Below are positions 7,661 through 14,928 of a DNA stretch of 17,382 nucleotides, in pieces (the stretch's first letter is position 1; every line of letters begins with the position of its first letter). Location: the NCBI GenBank assembly GCA_003477185.1, contig DMTJ01000479.1:1-17382 (forward strand). The letters are read 5' to 3'. Source of the DNA: Lentisphaeria bacterium (GTDB lineage: Bacteria; Verrucomicrobiota; Lentisphaeria; JABSQK01; UBA12247). Made by a program: the position numbers and the translations under genes. The notes under the pieces are model-generated. The model was not told the origin of the DNA. It was given only the letters and a program-made list of their open reading frames with translations, and searched no databases.

Positions 7661-9568
7661 TTACTCGGCAAGAGGAATCTTTTCGGCCAGGTCAGCCAAG
7701 TTTTCCCGTACCCATGAGTCATTTGGAGCGAGTGCACGGGCTCGCTCCAAAATCTCCACCGTGCGCGGCAGATCGCCGGTCAAGCGCAAGGCGACCGCCA
7801 GGTTCTTCAGCGCCACCAGTGATTCCGGGTGGATGGCGACTGAGCGTTCCAACAGCGCCACAGCGCGCTCGGGCTCCTTTGGGCGCTCGGTGAGGTAGCG
7901 CAGGCCCGCGTTGTAGTGGGCCGCAAACCCAGCCGGCCGGATCCGGGCGGCCTTGACATAGTACTCGAGCGCCAGCTCTGGGCTCTCGACCAAGTCGTAG
8001 GCCCGGGCCAGCTGGAAGGCAGTGTGATAGCGCTGGCCAAACTCCTGCTCGATCGCCAGGAAGATGGGAATGGCCTGTGCTGGGTCCCGCTCATTCCAGA
8101 CCATGCCTAGTGACTCCCGGGCTTGGACAAAGCTCGGCAGCAAGGCGATTGAGCGCTCCAGGTAGTTGACCGCCGCGTCCAGCTTCACCGTGCGTTCGAG
8201 CCCCTCTGGCAGCGCCTGCGCCTGCTCGTACAAAACTGCCGCCGCAGCGGCTGTGGCCTTCACACTTCCCGGATGCGTATCCGCATCGGCCAGAGACAAG
8301 GTGTGGGAGCTCTCCCAGTCCCGGTTCCGGTTCACGGTCATCCCACCGAGGACGAACACCAGCGCCAAGGTGGCCAACTGGGCACTTCGCCGCCTCAGGA
8401 TCGCAGCTGGCAGGCGAGACATCAGCCAGCCGACAACAAGCGCCAAGGCCAGTGACGGCGCATACAGAAACCGCTCTGCGACGAACACGCCCACAGTGAA
8501 CACCAGATTGGACACGGGCAGCAACGAAAGCGCGTAGACTGCGAAGGCAAAACCGCCCCAATACTGCCTTTTGCGAACTCCGCAAACCGCGAGCCATGCC
8601 AGCGTTCCGTGCACTGCCAGGCTAGCCCAAACCTGCAAATCTCCCCAAGAAGACACTGTGATCACGAACGGATAGTAGTCTACCGTCAGGCCCACCGGGC
8701 AGACAAGCAGCCGCAGGTAGGTCAGACCGCAGGCCACGGCCGTGGCGATCCGCGCTGCCGAGCCGACATTCATAAATGGGTCGTTCAGGATCGTGTTGAC
8801 TTGGCCTGGCACGGCCCCGCCAATGACCGCTTGGCGGACGATTAGAAACAGGACGCCTCCCGCGATCATCGGCACACCCACGTGCAGCAGCCGAAAGCGG
8901 CGGCCCCCGCCAAAGCAGAGCAGGCTGAGCGGGACCAGCACACACCAGACGATCGCGCTCTCCTTTGACATGGTCGCCAGAAAAAGCAAAACTCCAACGG
9001 CAGCCATACCGGCCGCATTCAGCGGGCGTTCGCGGCGAACTGCAATCCACCAGGCGATGAAGACGAGGAGCAAGGCCAGCACCTCGTCGCGCCCCTTGAT
9101 GTTTGCCACTGCTTCGGTATGGACCGGGTGGACAACAAAGAGCAAGGCGGTTGCGAACCCCGCAATCTGCGGACTCCGCAAGCGCTGCAAGGACCACAGT
9201 CGCTCGACAATCAAGAACAACAGGCAGCCTGTGAGCATGTAAAGCAGGACATTGATGCCATGACTCACGTGCGAATTGAGGCCGAACAACTGGGCCTCGA
9301 GGGCAAAGGTGATTAAGGACAACGGCCGGTACCTTCCGCCGACCACGTCGCCTTTGTACGAGTTGCCCAGAAAGCCCGCGAAGGTGTCCTCGCTTAGTAG
9401 CTTCCAGATGCCGCTGATGCCACTTTGCGTATAGGCATTGCGGTGGAGGACGATCTGGTCATCCATCGCGTAGTCATGGCCAAGGGTATTGGCGTACAGG
9501 GCGAAGGCCACGGCAGCAATTGTCGCCAGAGCCCAGACTCTAGATCGCTGTGGGTTGTTCTTATTCAC
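7661..9568 (-). CDS. TMTC-like membrane protein with C-terminal TPR repeats (putative O-mannosyltransferase)
   Basis: 635 residues. The N-terminal part is polytopic and contains the early luminal/periplasmic loop LGHDYAMDDQIVLHRN, with an Asp pair (36-37) of the kind used by GT-C glycosyltransferases, then FVVHPVHTEAVANIKGRDE and LPVSNLVFTVGVFVAERFLY. These are hallmarks of the DUF1736/TMTC family, whose animal members transfer O-mannose to cadherins. From about residue 430 onward several TPR units follow (for example AREYDLVESPELALEYYVKA-like helices and PESLVALKNLAVALRL). The bacterial substrate is unknown. The start is GTG at 9568, eight bases after the stop of the cytochrome gene, with a weak ribosome-binding site, so coupling is likely. 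Three palindrome copies lie inside (8572, and the pair at 9151-9181). Confidence 0.82.
   Translation of the reverse strand: MNKNNPQRSRVWALATIAAVAFALYANTLGHDYAMDDQIVLHRNAYTQSGISGIWKLLSEDTFAGFLGNSYKGDVVGGRYRPLSLITFALEAQLFGLNSHVSHGINVLLYMLTGCLLFLIVERLWSLQRLRSPQIAGFATALLFVVHPVHTEAVANIKGRDEVLALLLVFIAWWIAVRRERPLNAAGMAAVGVLLFLATMSKESAIVWCVLVPLSLLCFGGGRRFRLLHVGVPMIAGGVLFLIVRQAVIGGAVPGQVNTILNDPFMNVGSAARIATAVACGLTYLRLLVCPVGLTVDYYPFVITVSSWGDLQVWASLAVHGTLAWLAVCGVRKRQYWGGFAFAVYALSLLPVSNLVFTVGVFVAERFLYAPSLALALVVGWLMSRLPAAILRRRSAQLATLALVFVLGGMTVNRNRDWESSHTLSLADADTHPGSVKATAAAAAVLYEQAQALPEGLERTVKLDAAVNYLERSIALLPSFVQARESLGMVWNERDPAQAIPIFLAIEQEFGQRYHTAFQLARAYDLVESPELALEYYVKAARIRPAGFAAHYNAGLRYLTERPKEPERAVALLERSVAIHPESLVALKNLAVALRLTGDLPRTVEILERARALAPNDSWVRENLADLAEKIPLAE
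8570..8586. repeat. Dispersed palindrome, exact core copy 4
   Basis: TTTGCGAACTCCGCAAA; one arm mismatch (A against C). It encodes CGVRK in a short loop between membrane segments of the TMTC-like protein. Confidence 0.75.
9151..9165. repeat. Dispersed palindrome, near copy, first of a tandem pair
   Basis: TTGCGAACCCCGCAA, one base off the core pattern; it encodes IAGFAT in the TMTC-like protein. Confidence 0.65.
9168..9180. repeat. Dispersed palindrome, exact core copy 5, second of a tandem pair
   Basis: TGCGGACTCCGCA, centre 16 bases from the previous copy; it encodes LRSPQ, the same frame and peptide as copy 2. Confidence 0.75.
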
Positions 9569-9576
9569 CCGTACGC

Positions 9577-10245
9577 TTAGCGCTCCAAGGTCACCAGATA
9601 GGCCGCGATGTCACGGAGCTGCTCGTCGCTGATCTGATGTACTGCTTCGGCCATATTGAGCCCAGCAGTGTCATTGTCATCTACCGTGCGCAAGCCGTCG
9701 CGATAGTTCGCCGCCTGGCGGACGATGTATGAGCCGGGTAGTCCCACCAGAGGCGGTGCCTTCGCGACGCGTGAGCCGCTGCCGCCCGGATGGCAGCGAT
9801 TGCAGTGCAACTCGAACAGGGCGCTGCCGACCTCGGCATTGCCCTCAACGTCTGGCTTACTGCGCTCATGCGGCAGGCGCGAGAGAAAGGTGACGAAGCC
9901 TCGCATTTCTACCATCGTATTGAGATTCCGTACTGCCTCGCGCATTGCCACTTCAGGGCCATTCTCCCGGCGAGAGCCACGTTTTCCGGTGGAGAACTCG
10001 GCCAGCTGCTTGGCGAGGTACCAGCGTGGCATGCCCGCGACCGGCGGTGCGCCGAATCCGGCATCGGCCTGGTGGCAGATTTGGCAGTCTGCGTACACCT
10101 TGTGAAAATCTGCAATGGAGCGAATCTCCGCGGCTTCCCGCGTTTCGCGTCGTTCTACCTGTTGGCAACCGGCGACGGTGATTACGATGGCCACCAGTGT
10201 GAGCAAGGCCTTCAGATTGAGACAAGGGTGGACTGGCCTACGCAT
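9577..10245 (-). CDS. Diheme c-type cytochrome lipoprotein
   Basis: 222 residues. A lipoprotein signal peptide ends at VAGC (Cys 27), so the mature protein should be lipid-anchored on the periplasmic side. Two haem-attachment motifs, CQICH (54-58) and CNRCH (148-152), mark two class-I cytochrome c domains; conserved Met residues after each (101 or 111, and 198 in LNMAEAV) are candidate axial ligands. The two-domain shape resembles cytochrome c4/c553-type electron carriers. GGAG stands four bases before the ATG at 10245. It leads the minus-strand run with the TMTC-like gene and diverges from a second diheme lipoprotein. The redox partner is unknown. Confidence 0.9.
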   Translation of the reverse strand: MRRPVHPCLNLKALLTLVAIVITVAGCQQVERRETREAAEIRSIADFHKVYADCQICHQADAGFGAPPVAGMPRWYLAKQLAEFSTGKRGSRRENGPEVAMREAVRNLNTMVEMRGFVTFLSRLPHERSKPDVEGNAEVGSALFELHCNRCHPGGSGSRVAKAPPLVGLPGSYIVRQAANYRDGLRTVDDNDTAGLNMAEAVHQISDEQLRDIAAYLVTLER

Positions 10246-10251
10246 TCAGCT

Positions 10252-10267
10252 CCAATGGTGGTATTGG
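10252..10267. promoter_or_regulatory. CCAAT-N6-ATTGG dyad in the divergent cytochrome promoter region
   Basis: A perfect inverted repeat of five-base arms with a six-base spacer lies in the 50-base gap between two divergent diheme cytochrome genes, overlapping the ribosome-binding area of the minus gene. It could be an operator for joint control or chance; no factor is identified. The rest of the gap must hold two promoters, but I cannot place their hexamers with confidence. Confidence 0.35.
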
Positions 10268-10295
10268 TTTTGTTTTCTGAGAGAGAGGGAATACC

Positions 10296-10934
10296 ATGCT
10301 GCGGATCTTTCTGTTCGCCATGATCGCAGGCGCAATCTGCGGCTGTGGTTCAAATCAGGCGTTGGAATCGGCGTTGCTCGCCGGAGAAGAGGTCGAGCCT
10401 GGCCGGTATAGCGCCTGTATGGCGTGCCATGGGCTGATCGCGCAGGGCGACCAAGAGAAAGGCGCGCCAGCCTTGTCGCAGTTGCCTGCGGACTACCTCG
10501 TGCTGCAGATGGCAAACATCCGCGATGGCATTCGCACCGCCGCTGGCTGTGCTGAGGCGTTGGCCGCACATGAGGTGGCCGACGAGCTTGCGGACCTCGC
10601 AAAAACCATCGGGTCCTACACGGCTGTCTGGCCGGCCCCCAGCCAGCGTGGCGGAAACGTGAAGAATGGGAAAAAGATCTTCAGTACCTGCCTGGCCTGT
10701 CATGCGCCGGACGGCAGCGGGTTCCCTGCTTTGGCCGCGCCGCCGCTTATCTATCAGCATGATTGGTACCTGCGGCACACGCTGCAGGAATTTCGGACTG
10801 GTGCCCGCGGGACGCATGAGCTTGATCGCAACGGCAAGCGGATGTCCGTGGGAATCGGCTCATTCGTGCCCAGCGATGCCGCCGTTGTCGATGTTGTCGC
10901 CTACATAAACTCACTCAAAGAGGACCACCAATGA
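10296..10934 (+). CDS. Diheme c-type cytochrome lipoprotein
   Basis: 212 residues. A short signal peptide ends in ICGC, with Cys 17 as the likely lipidated residue. CMACH (41-45) and CLACH (132-136) attach two haems. The second domain has FPALAAPPLIYQHDWYLRHT and a candidate Met ligand in GKRMSVGIGSF (183); the first domain is shorter and its distal ligand is unclear. The protein should be periplasmic and membrane-tethered, carrying electrons. A GAGAGGGA stretch stands ahead of the ATG at 10296. Its stop overlaps the start of the ferrochelatase gene (ATGA), tying haem-iron insertion to cytochrome synthesis. It resembles the divergent cytochrome at 9577-10245 in layout, though sequence identity is modest, so the two may be paralogues or partners. 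Confidence 0.9.
   Translation: MLRIFLFAMIAGAICGCGSNQALESALLAGEEVEPGRYSACMACHGLIAQGDQEKGAPALSQLPADYLVLQMANIRDGIRTAAGCAEALAAHEVADELADLAKTIGSYTAVWPAPSQRGGNVKNGKKIFSTCLACHAPDGSGFPALAAPPLIYQHDWYLRHTLQEFRTGARGTHELDRNGKRMSVGIGSFVPSDAAVVDVVAYINSLKEDHQ
10588..10602. repeat. Dispersed palindrome, near copy
   Basis: TTGCGGACCTCGCAA in the diheme cytochrome gene (LADLAK), between its two haem domains. Confidence 0.55.
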
Positions 10935-11842
10935 CCCAGCTCGACGCAGTCGTCCTTCAACCCTTCGGCGGTCCCGAGCGCAGCGAAGACGTCGTCCCGG
11001 TTCTCGATAATGTGCTGCGCGGGCGCGGCGTGCCGGAGTCGCGTAAACTCGAGGTAGCAGAACACTACCGGGAGCTGGGCGGGACCAGCCCGGCCAATGC
11101 CTGCAACCGGCGGTTTTCCGCCCATGTTGAGGCCGAACTGCGCCGCCGTGGGCGACCGCTGCGCCTGTTTCTGGGCAATCGTAATTGGCACCCGCTGTTG
11201 CCAGACACGCTTGCGCAGATGAGGGATTGCGGAGTTGGCAACGCCGCAGTCTTTGTCACTAGCGCCTTTAGCAGCTATTCCGGCTGTCGTCAATACCAAG
11301 GAGACCGAGAGCGAGCGACTGCGACCGTGGACGATGCGCCAGCGCTGCTGCCCACTGCCAAGTTCTTCAACCACCCCGGCTTCATCGAGGCAAATGCTGA
11401 TCAGGTCCGGGCTGCCATAGCCTCGCTGCCCCCCGGCCCCATACCTACGCTGGTCTGCACGGCGCACAGTATTCCGTGCGTCATGGCCGATTCGTCGCCC
11501 TATGTCGAGCAGCTTCGTACTACAGCCCGGTTGCTGGCAGAGGCGGTGGGGTTGGCGCCAGCACCGCTGGCTTGGCAGAGTCTCAGCGGGCCGCCCGACC
11601 AGCCTTGGCTCGAGCCCGATGTCTGCGATCATGTGGACACGCTGGCTGCGCAGGGATGCGACCGCATCGTGGTCGCGCCCATTGGCTTTTTGACCGATCA
11701 CGTCGAGGTGCTGTTCGATCTTGATGATGAACTTCGCGCGCATTGCGAACTCCGCAAGATCACGATGGCTCGCGCCAACACCGCCGGTACTCATCCGGCC
11801 ATGATTCGCTTGACCGCAGACCTGATCGAAGAGGCTGCATGA
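10931..11842 (+). CDS. hemH: Ferrochelatase, coproporphyrin-type (CpfC-like)
   Basis: 303 residues, the usual length. Inserts ferrous iron into a porphyrin at the end of haem synthesis. Landmarks: VVLQPFGGP at the N-terminus, YRELGGTSPAN, SSYSGCRQY (114-122), TAHSIP with the catalytic His 179, AWQSLSGPPDQPWLEPD, and APIGFLTDHVEVLFDLD with the catalytic Glu 259. The SYSGCRQY and PWLEPD signatures are typical of coproporphyrin ferrochelatases of the Gram-positive and actinobacterial kind, and such enzymes also occur in Planctomycetota and Verrucomicrobiota. I therefore favour coproporphyrin III as substrate, but the choice between the two porphyrins is inference. The start ATG overlaps the cytochrome stop by four bases. 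A near-palindrome (11227) and an exact copy (11744, encoding part of CELRK) lie within it. Confidence 0.92.
   Translation: MTQLDAVVLQPFGGPERSEDVVPVLDNVLRGRGVPESRKLEVAEHYRELGGTSPANACNRRFSAHVEAELRRRGRPLRLFLGNRNWHPLLPDTLAQMRDCGVGNAAVFVTSAFSSYSGCRQYQGDRERATATVDDAPALLPTAKFFNHPGFIEANADQVRAAIASLPPGPIPTLVCTAHSIPCVMADSSPYVEQLRTTARLLAEAVGLAPAPLAWQSLSGPPDQPWLEPDVCDHVDTLAAQGCDRIVVAPIGFLTDHVEVLFDLDDELRAHCELRKITMARANTAGTHPAMIRLTADLIEEAA
11743..11757. repeat. Dispersed palindrome, exact core copy 6
   Basis: TTGCGAACTCCGCAA in the ferrochelatase gene; it encodes CELRK. Confidence 0.7.
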
Positions 11843-11991
11843 ACGCCTGCGTTTTGCGCCCCCAGTTGCTGTCCAGCGAGCCCGGGAGGCCCGCATCCAC
11901 GCGGCGAATAAACGCCTTTTTCGAGTATTGATTTATTATCGATTAGATCCACGGAATAAAGAAAACCTATGGAACGGGGAGAAGGCAGCAG

Positions 11992-13125
11992 ATGGCGAAG
12001 GAATTCCAGCTATATGGAGCGCGCTGGCAGAAAGGCCGGCGCGGCGAACTGCCAAGGCAAATCTATGATGCGTTCGTCAAGGAGATCGTGTCCGGTCGCT
12101 GGAGTGTAGGCGAGCGCTTGCCTACATATGAGCAGCTGCGTCGCGATACAGGGGCCAGTCGCACATCGATCGAGACAGCGCTGAATCGGCTGGATGAAAC
12201 CGGCTTCATCACGCGTGTGAGTAAGAAAGGCATGTTTCTCAAGACTCTCCATCCTGGCCGGCATGCGCAGACTGGCACAGTGGCGGTGATTACTGGTACG
12301 CCTGGCGCGCGCAACGGAACCGAAATGGTACGTCGCACCGAATCGTTTGGCCTATTCGATATCGATACGATTCGGGGTGAAGCCCGAGAGATTGGGCTGA
12401 ATGCGGTCCCCGTCTCCGTGAACAGCGACGCTGTGGAGATCACAGCGAGACTGGATGAGTTGTGTGCCGAGCCGGACTTCCACGGCATCATCTCGATGGT
12501 CTCAAAAAAGCGGATGAAGCACGTGGATACGAGGTTGGCGCCGATTGTCTACCTCGGCGTCGCGGACCTTAATTGCGCGCCCGCCGTGGTAGGAAGTCCT
12601 TATCGGGCGATGTGCTTGCTGACCGAGCATCTGGTGACAGCGGGACACCACAAGATTGGAGTCTTCATGCCGCCTAACTGGGCCTGCGAGGTCAGCGACC
12701 TGATGCTTCGGGGGCATCGCCAGGCGATGGCGGAGGCCGGGCTTGTCTGCCAGGAGGAGCCGATCGCGCTGTCCTCGGCGATCGAGCACTTGGACGTGGC
12801 CGCGGTGAAAGGTGTCTTGGGAGCGTGCTCGGACTGCACTGCATTCATTGGCGGCTCGATCGAGGTGACGAGGAAGATTGCGGAGACCGCAGATCTGTTG
12901 GAGATCGCGATTCCCGATCAGCTCAGTATCTGTTCGATGCAGGCAGGCGTGCTGCGGGAAGGCCGTAAGGACCCGGTGCTCGGCATTAGCTACGATTGGC
13001 ACACGGTCATCACCACCTGCTTTGAGCTGCTGCTGAGCGAAGAGAAGCGCCGACATCTGTCGCGGCTCGTGATCAGCCCTGAGATTATCGACTCCGCATC
13101 GCTCAGCGTGCGGCAAGTTCAGTAG
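11992..13125 (+). CDS. GntR-type HTH regulator with LacI-like periplasmic-binding-fold sensor domain
   Basis: 377 residues. The winged helix (about 17-85) has RQIYDAFVKEIVSGRWSVGE, RLPTYEQLRRDTGASRTSIE and TALNRLDETGFITRVSKKGM, the GntR pattern. From about residue 95 a periplasmic-binding-protein fold follows (GTVAVITGTPG, HGIISMVSK, LLTEHLVTAGHHKIGVF, RGHRQAMAEAGL, IPDQLSICSM), as in LacI/AraR-type sugar-responsive regulators. Proteins of this architecture are frequent in Verrucomicrobiota and often sit near carbohydrate genes; no such target is adjacent here. The start ATG has GGAGAAGG about eight bases upstream. The 149-base gap before it (11843-11991) is AT-rich, with a possible AATAAA/TTTATT dyad (11907-11937), but I could not fix a promoter. 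It converges on a pseudogene with three bases between the stops. Confidence 0.88.
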   Translation: MAKEFQLYGARWQKGRRGELPRQIYDAFVKEIVSGRWSVGERLPTYEQLRRDTGASRTSIETALNRLDETGFITRVSKKGMFLKTLHPGRHAQTGTVAVITGTPGARNGTEMVRRTESFGLFDIDTIRGEAREIGLNAVPVSVNSDAVEITARLDELCAEPDFHGIISMVSKKRMKHVDTRLAPIVYLGVADLNCAPAVVGSPYRAMCLLTEHLVTAGHHKIGVFMPPNWACEVSDLMLRGHRQAMAEAGLVCQEEPIALSSAIEHLDVAAVKGVLGACSDCTAFIGGSIEVTRKIAETADLLEIAIPDQLSICSMQAGVLREGRKDPVLGISYDWHTVITTCFELLLSEEKRRHLSRLVISPEIIDSASLSVRQVQ

Positions 13126-13128
13126 CGC

Positions 13129-14002
13129 TTAGGCCTCGCGCATCGGAAAGTAGACCGCGGTGACGAGGTCGTCCTCTGAGGTTTTGCCCTGGCAGGATTC
13201 GTAGATCTCGAACGGCGGGATCTTCTTCTGCAGGCCAAAGACCTTTGCCTACGAATGCATCATGCCGGCTGACCAGGCGTTGCCCAATTGCCGATAGAGC
13301 CCGGTTTGGCGGATGCAGTAGGCATTACAGGTTGGAACCTGCCCCGCGACAATTCCGGCCGCGGCTGCCGTGCCAGCTGGCATCTGCAAGCCGCATGTGT
13401 ACTCGGTGGATTCCCTCACAGCATCAAACGTATGATAAATCGAAAAGGTCGGGCCAGTGGACTAAAAGGCCGCTTTGCTTTACATGGTCGATCAGCTTCT
13501 TGAAGTCTGCCTTCATGGCTGGGCCGGTATCCGCAATCATACATTTTTTGCGAATCCCGTGGTAGTGACAGCCCGCGAAGGTCTGGCGCTGGTCTAAGCA
13601 CAGGATCGAGGGGATACTGCCGCGCTCGACTCAGTCATTCAGTATCAGCAGGCCGCGTTCGTAGTCTTTGCCGATCCAGGCAATCATCGACTTGGTCATT
13701 CAGAACATGAACTAGGGCAGAGAAGTGTTCGTCTACCAGTTGACGTCCAAGCCATTTTCGCCGGGCTTGAGGAGGGTTAAGTCCAGGTAGAGTTGCTCGG
13801 CGGGGGCTTCCGCGAGCAGTCTCACCTTGCCGGCGCCGAAGACCTGCCCTTCCCAGTCATAGCCGCTGCCGTCTTCCTCGTCGTTGAGTAGGCAGTCAGG
13901 TTCGGCGATCAACCATGGAGACCACTGGCGCCAGGTCTTGCATTCACGGATGGCAGCAACGACGGAATCCGTCGTGACCTGGACTGTGATTGATCTGGAC
14001 AA
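13129..14002 (-). pseudogene. Decayed SRPBCC (polyketide-cyclase-like) and GyrI-like effector-binding protein
   Basis: The minus strand encodes an SRPBCC segment (RSITVQV, TWRQWSPWLIAEPDCLLNDE, YDWEGQVFGAGKVRL) and then MIAWIGKDYERGLLIL and YHGIRKKCMIADTGPAMKAD. After a frameshift near 13460 a GyrI-like effector-binding part follows (TFSIYHTFDAVRESTEYTCG, QVPTCNAYCIRQTGLYRQLG, IPPFEIYES), ending FPMREA at 13129. In-frame stops occur at 13733-13735, 13712-13714, 13700-13702, 13631-13633 and 13249-13251, and some residues seem deleted after LDVNW. Intact relatives are SRPBCC proteins with a C-terminal small-molecule-binding domain like that of AraC-type regulators. The N-terminal membrane helix common in relatives is not recognisable; 14002 is a TTG and only an approximate boundary. 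Confidence 0.78.
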
Positions 14003-14039
14003 CTGAAAAATTTGGCATATCCGCTACGTGTACAGGCTT

Positions 14040-14079
14040 CACAGTTACAGTAGCAGCTAGACCGACCGCGTCTACTGTG
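14040..14079. repeat. Two alternative inverted repeats upstream of the J-domain gene
   Basis: ACAGTAG (14047-14053) pairs with CTACTGT (14072-14078), and CACAGT (14040-14045) pairs with ACTGTG (14074-14079). The two pairings share the right arm and exclude each other. No T-run follows, so this is not a clear terminator. It could be an operator or leader structure, or chance. Confidence 0.25.
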
Positions 14080-14113
14080 TCGTAGCTTCGTAATCACTCA
14101 GGCCCTCTAAACC

Positions 14114-14920
14114 GTGCGCGACGACCTATACAGGCAATTGCAAGTCTCCTCAGAAGCAAGCTTCGGGGAAATCAAGAAGGCGTACTACCGCTGCGCCAAG
14201 GCCTGTCATCCAGACTTGCACTGCGGCAGCAGGCAAATGGAGGAGCAGTTTCTCCAGGTTGTCCATGCCTTCGATGTGCTATCGGACCCGCTGCAGCGAA
14301 GTGCCTACGACAAGTGGTGTGCGGAAGCCGCAAAACAAGGGAAGCAGTCGCTCAGTAATTTCCATGTGAAGCGCCCCTCCAGCATTATGGACAGCCCGGC
14401 AGACGACATCTTAGAAGAATTGATCGTTGGGAACCGGGTGCCCACCGGCAGCTCGCTTCAGACGCTGCTCACGGATCTGGAGGGAACGGAGTGGTTTATG
14501 ACCTTTCGCGAGGGCAAGACTTACTTCTACAAGGGGAACTATGACGCGGCCTATCAGCTGTTTCGGCGCTGCACAGGGAAGTGTGGCGTGAACATTCTGT
14601 ATCACTACTACATGGCTGAAGCCGCGATGAAGCTCGGTCGCTACCGGCGGGCGCACAAGCACTTTCAGCGGTGCTTGGATCTGGGGCAGGAGCGAGTGCC
14701 AATCCAGCGCTTGGAGCGGGTGCACCGTCGCATGGTCCGGCTGCGCGATAAGCGCCATGGGATCCTAGCAAAGGTCATCAATATGATCGCCGGGAAGCCC
14801 GAGCTTCCAGCCAAAGCAGGCACAGATGCCGTGATCGCCGAAACTAACCGTGCCATGGCTCGGTTGCTGCGGGAGGCCGAGAAAGAGGACCGCGAGAAAA
14901 ACCAGAAGCGGTTGAGGTAG
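14114..14920 (+). CDS. J-domain protein with C-terminal TPR-like region
   Basis: 268 residues. The J domain occupies about 1-66 with the invariant HPD at 32-34 (ACHPDLH) and FDVLSDPLQRSAYDKW; it would stimulate an Hsp70 (DnaK) ATPase. There is no Gly/Phe-rich or zinc-finger region as in DnaJ. Instead about 125-190 holds TPR-like helices (GKTYFYKGNYDAAYQLFRRC, YMAEAAMKLGRYRRAHKHFQ), and the C-terminus is highly charged (REAEKEDREKNQKRLR). This is a type-III J-protein that probably brings clients to Hsp70. The start is GTG: a TAA stands one codon before it and the J domain begins at once, so no other start is possible, although the ribosome-binding site is weak. xerD follows eight bases after its stop. 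Confidence 0.85.
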   Translation: MRDDLYRQLQVSSEASFGEIKKAYYRCAKACHPDLHCGSRQMEEQFLQVVHAFDVLSDPLQRSAYDKWCAEAAKQGKQSLSNFHVKRPSSIMDSPADDILEELIVGNRVPTGSSLQTLLTDLEGTEWFMTFREGKTYFYKGNYDAAYQLFRRCTGKCGVNILYHYYMAEAAMKLGRYRRAHKHFQRCLDLGQERVPIQRLERVHRRMVRLRDKRHGILAKVINMIAGKPELPAKAGTDAVIAETNRAMARLLREAEKEDREKNQKRLR

Positions 14921-14928
14921 GCCCGCAG

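Noticed and set aside
9028..9040. GTTCGCGGCGAAC palindrome as a member of the dispersed family
   Set aside because: The half-sites are everted compared with the family core; probably chance.
10901..11896. 331-residue open frame on the minus strand
   Set aside because: Antisense shadow of the ferrochelatase gene; no recognisable motif.
11839..11931. 30-residue frame starting ATG at the ferrochelatase stop
   Set aside because: Overlapping ATGA looks like coupling, but the peptide is short, Arg-rich and unlike any known family.
11907..11957. AT-rich stretch near the GntR gene as a dif site for XerD
   Set aside because: It does not show the 11-6-11 arm arrangement of dif; only general AT-richness.
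12502..13116. 204-residue minus-strand frame
   Set aside because: Antisense to the GntR/LacI-like regulator; no family pattern.
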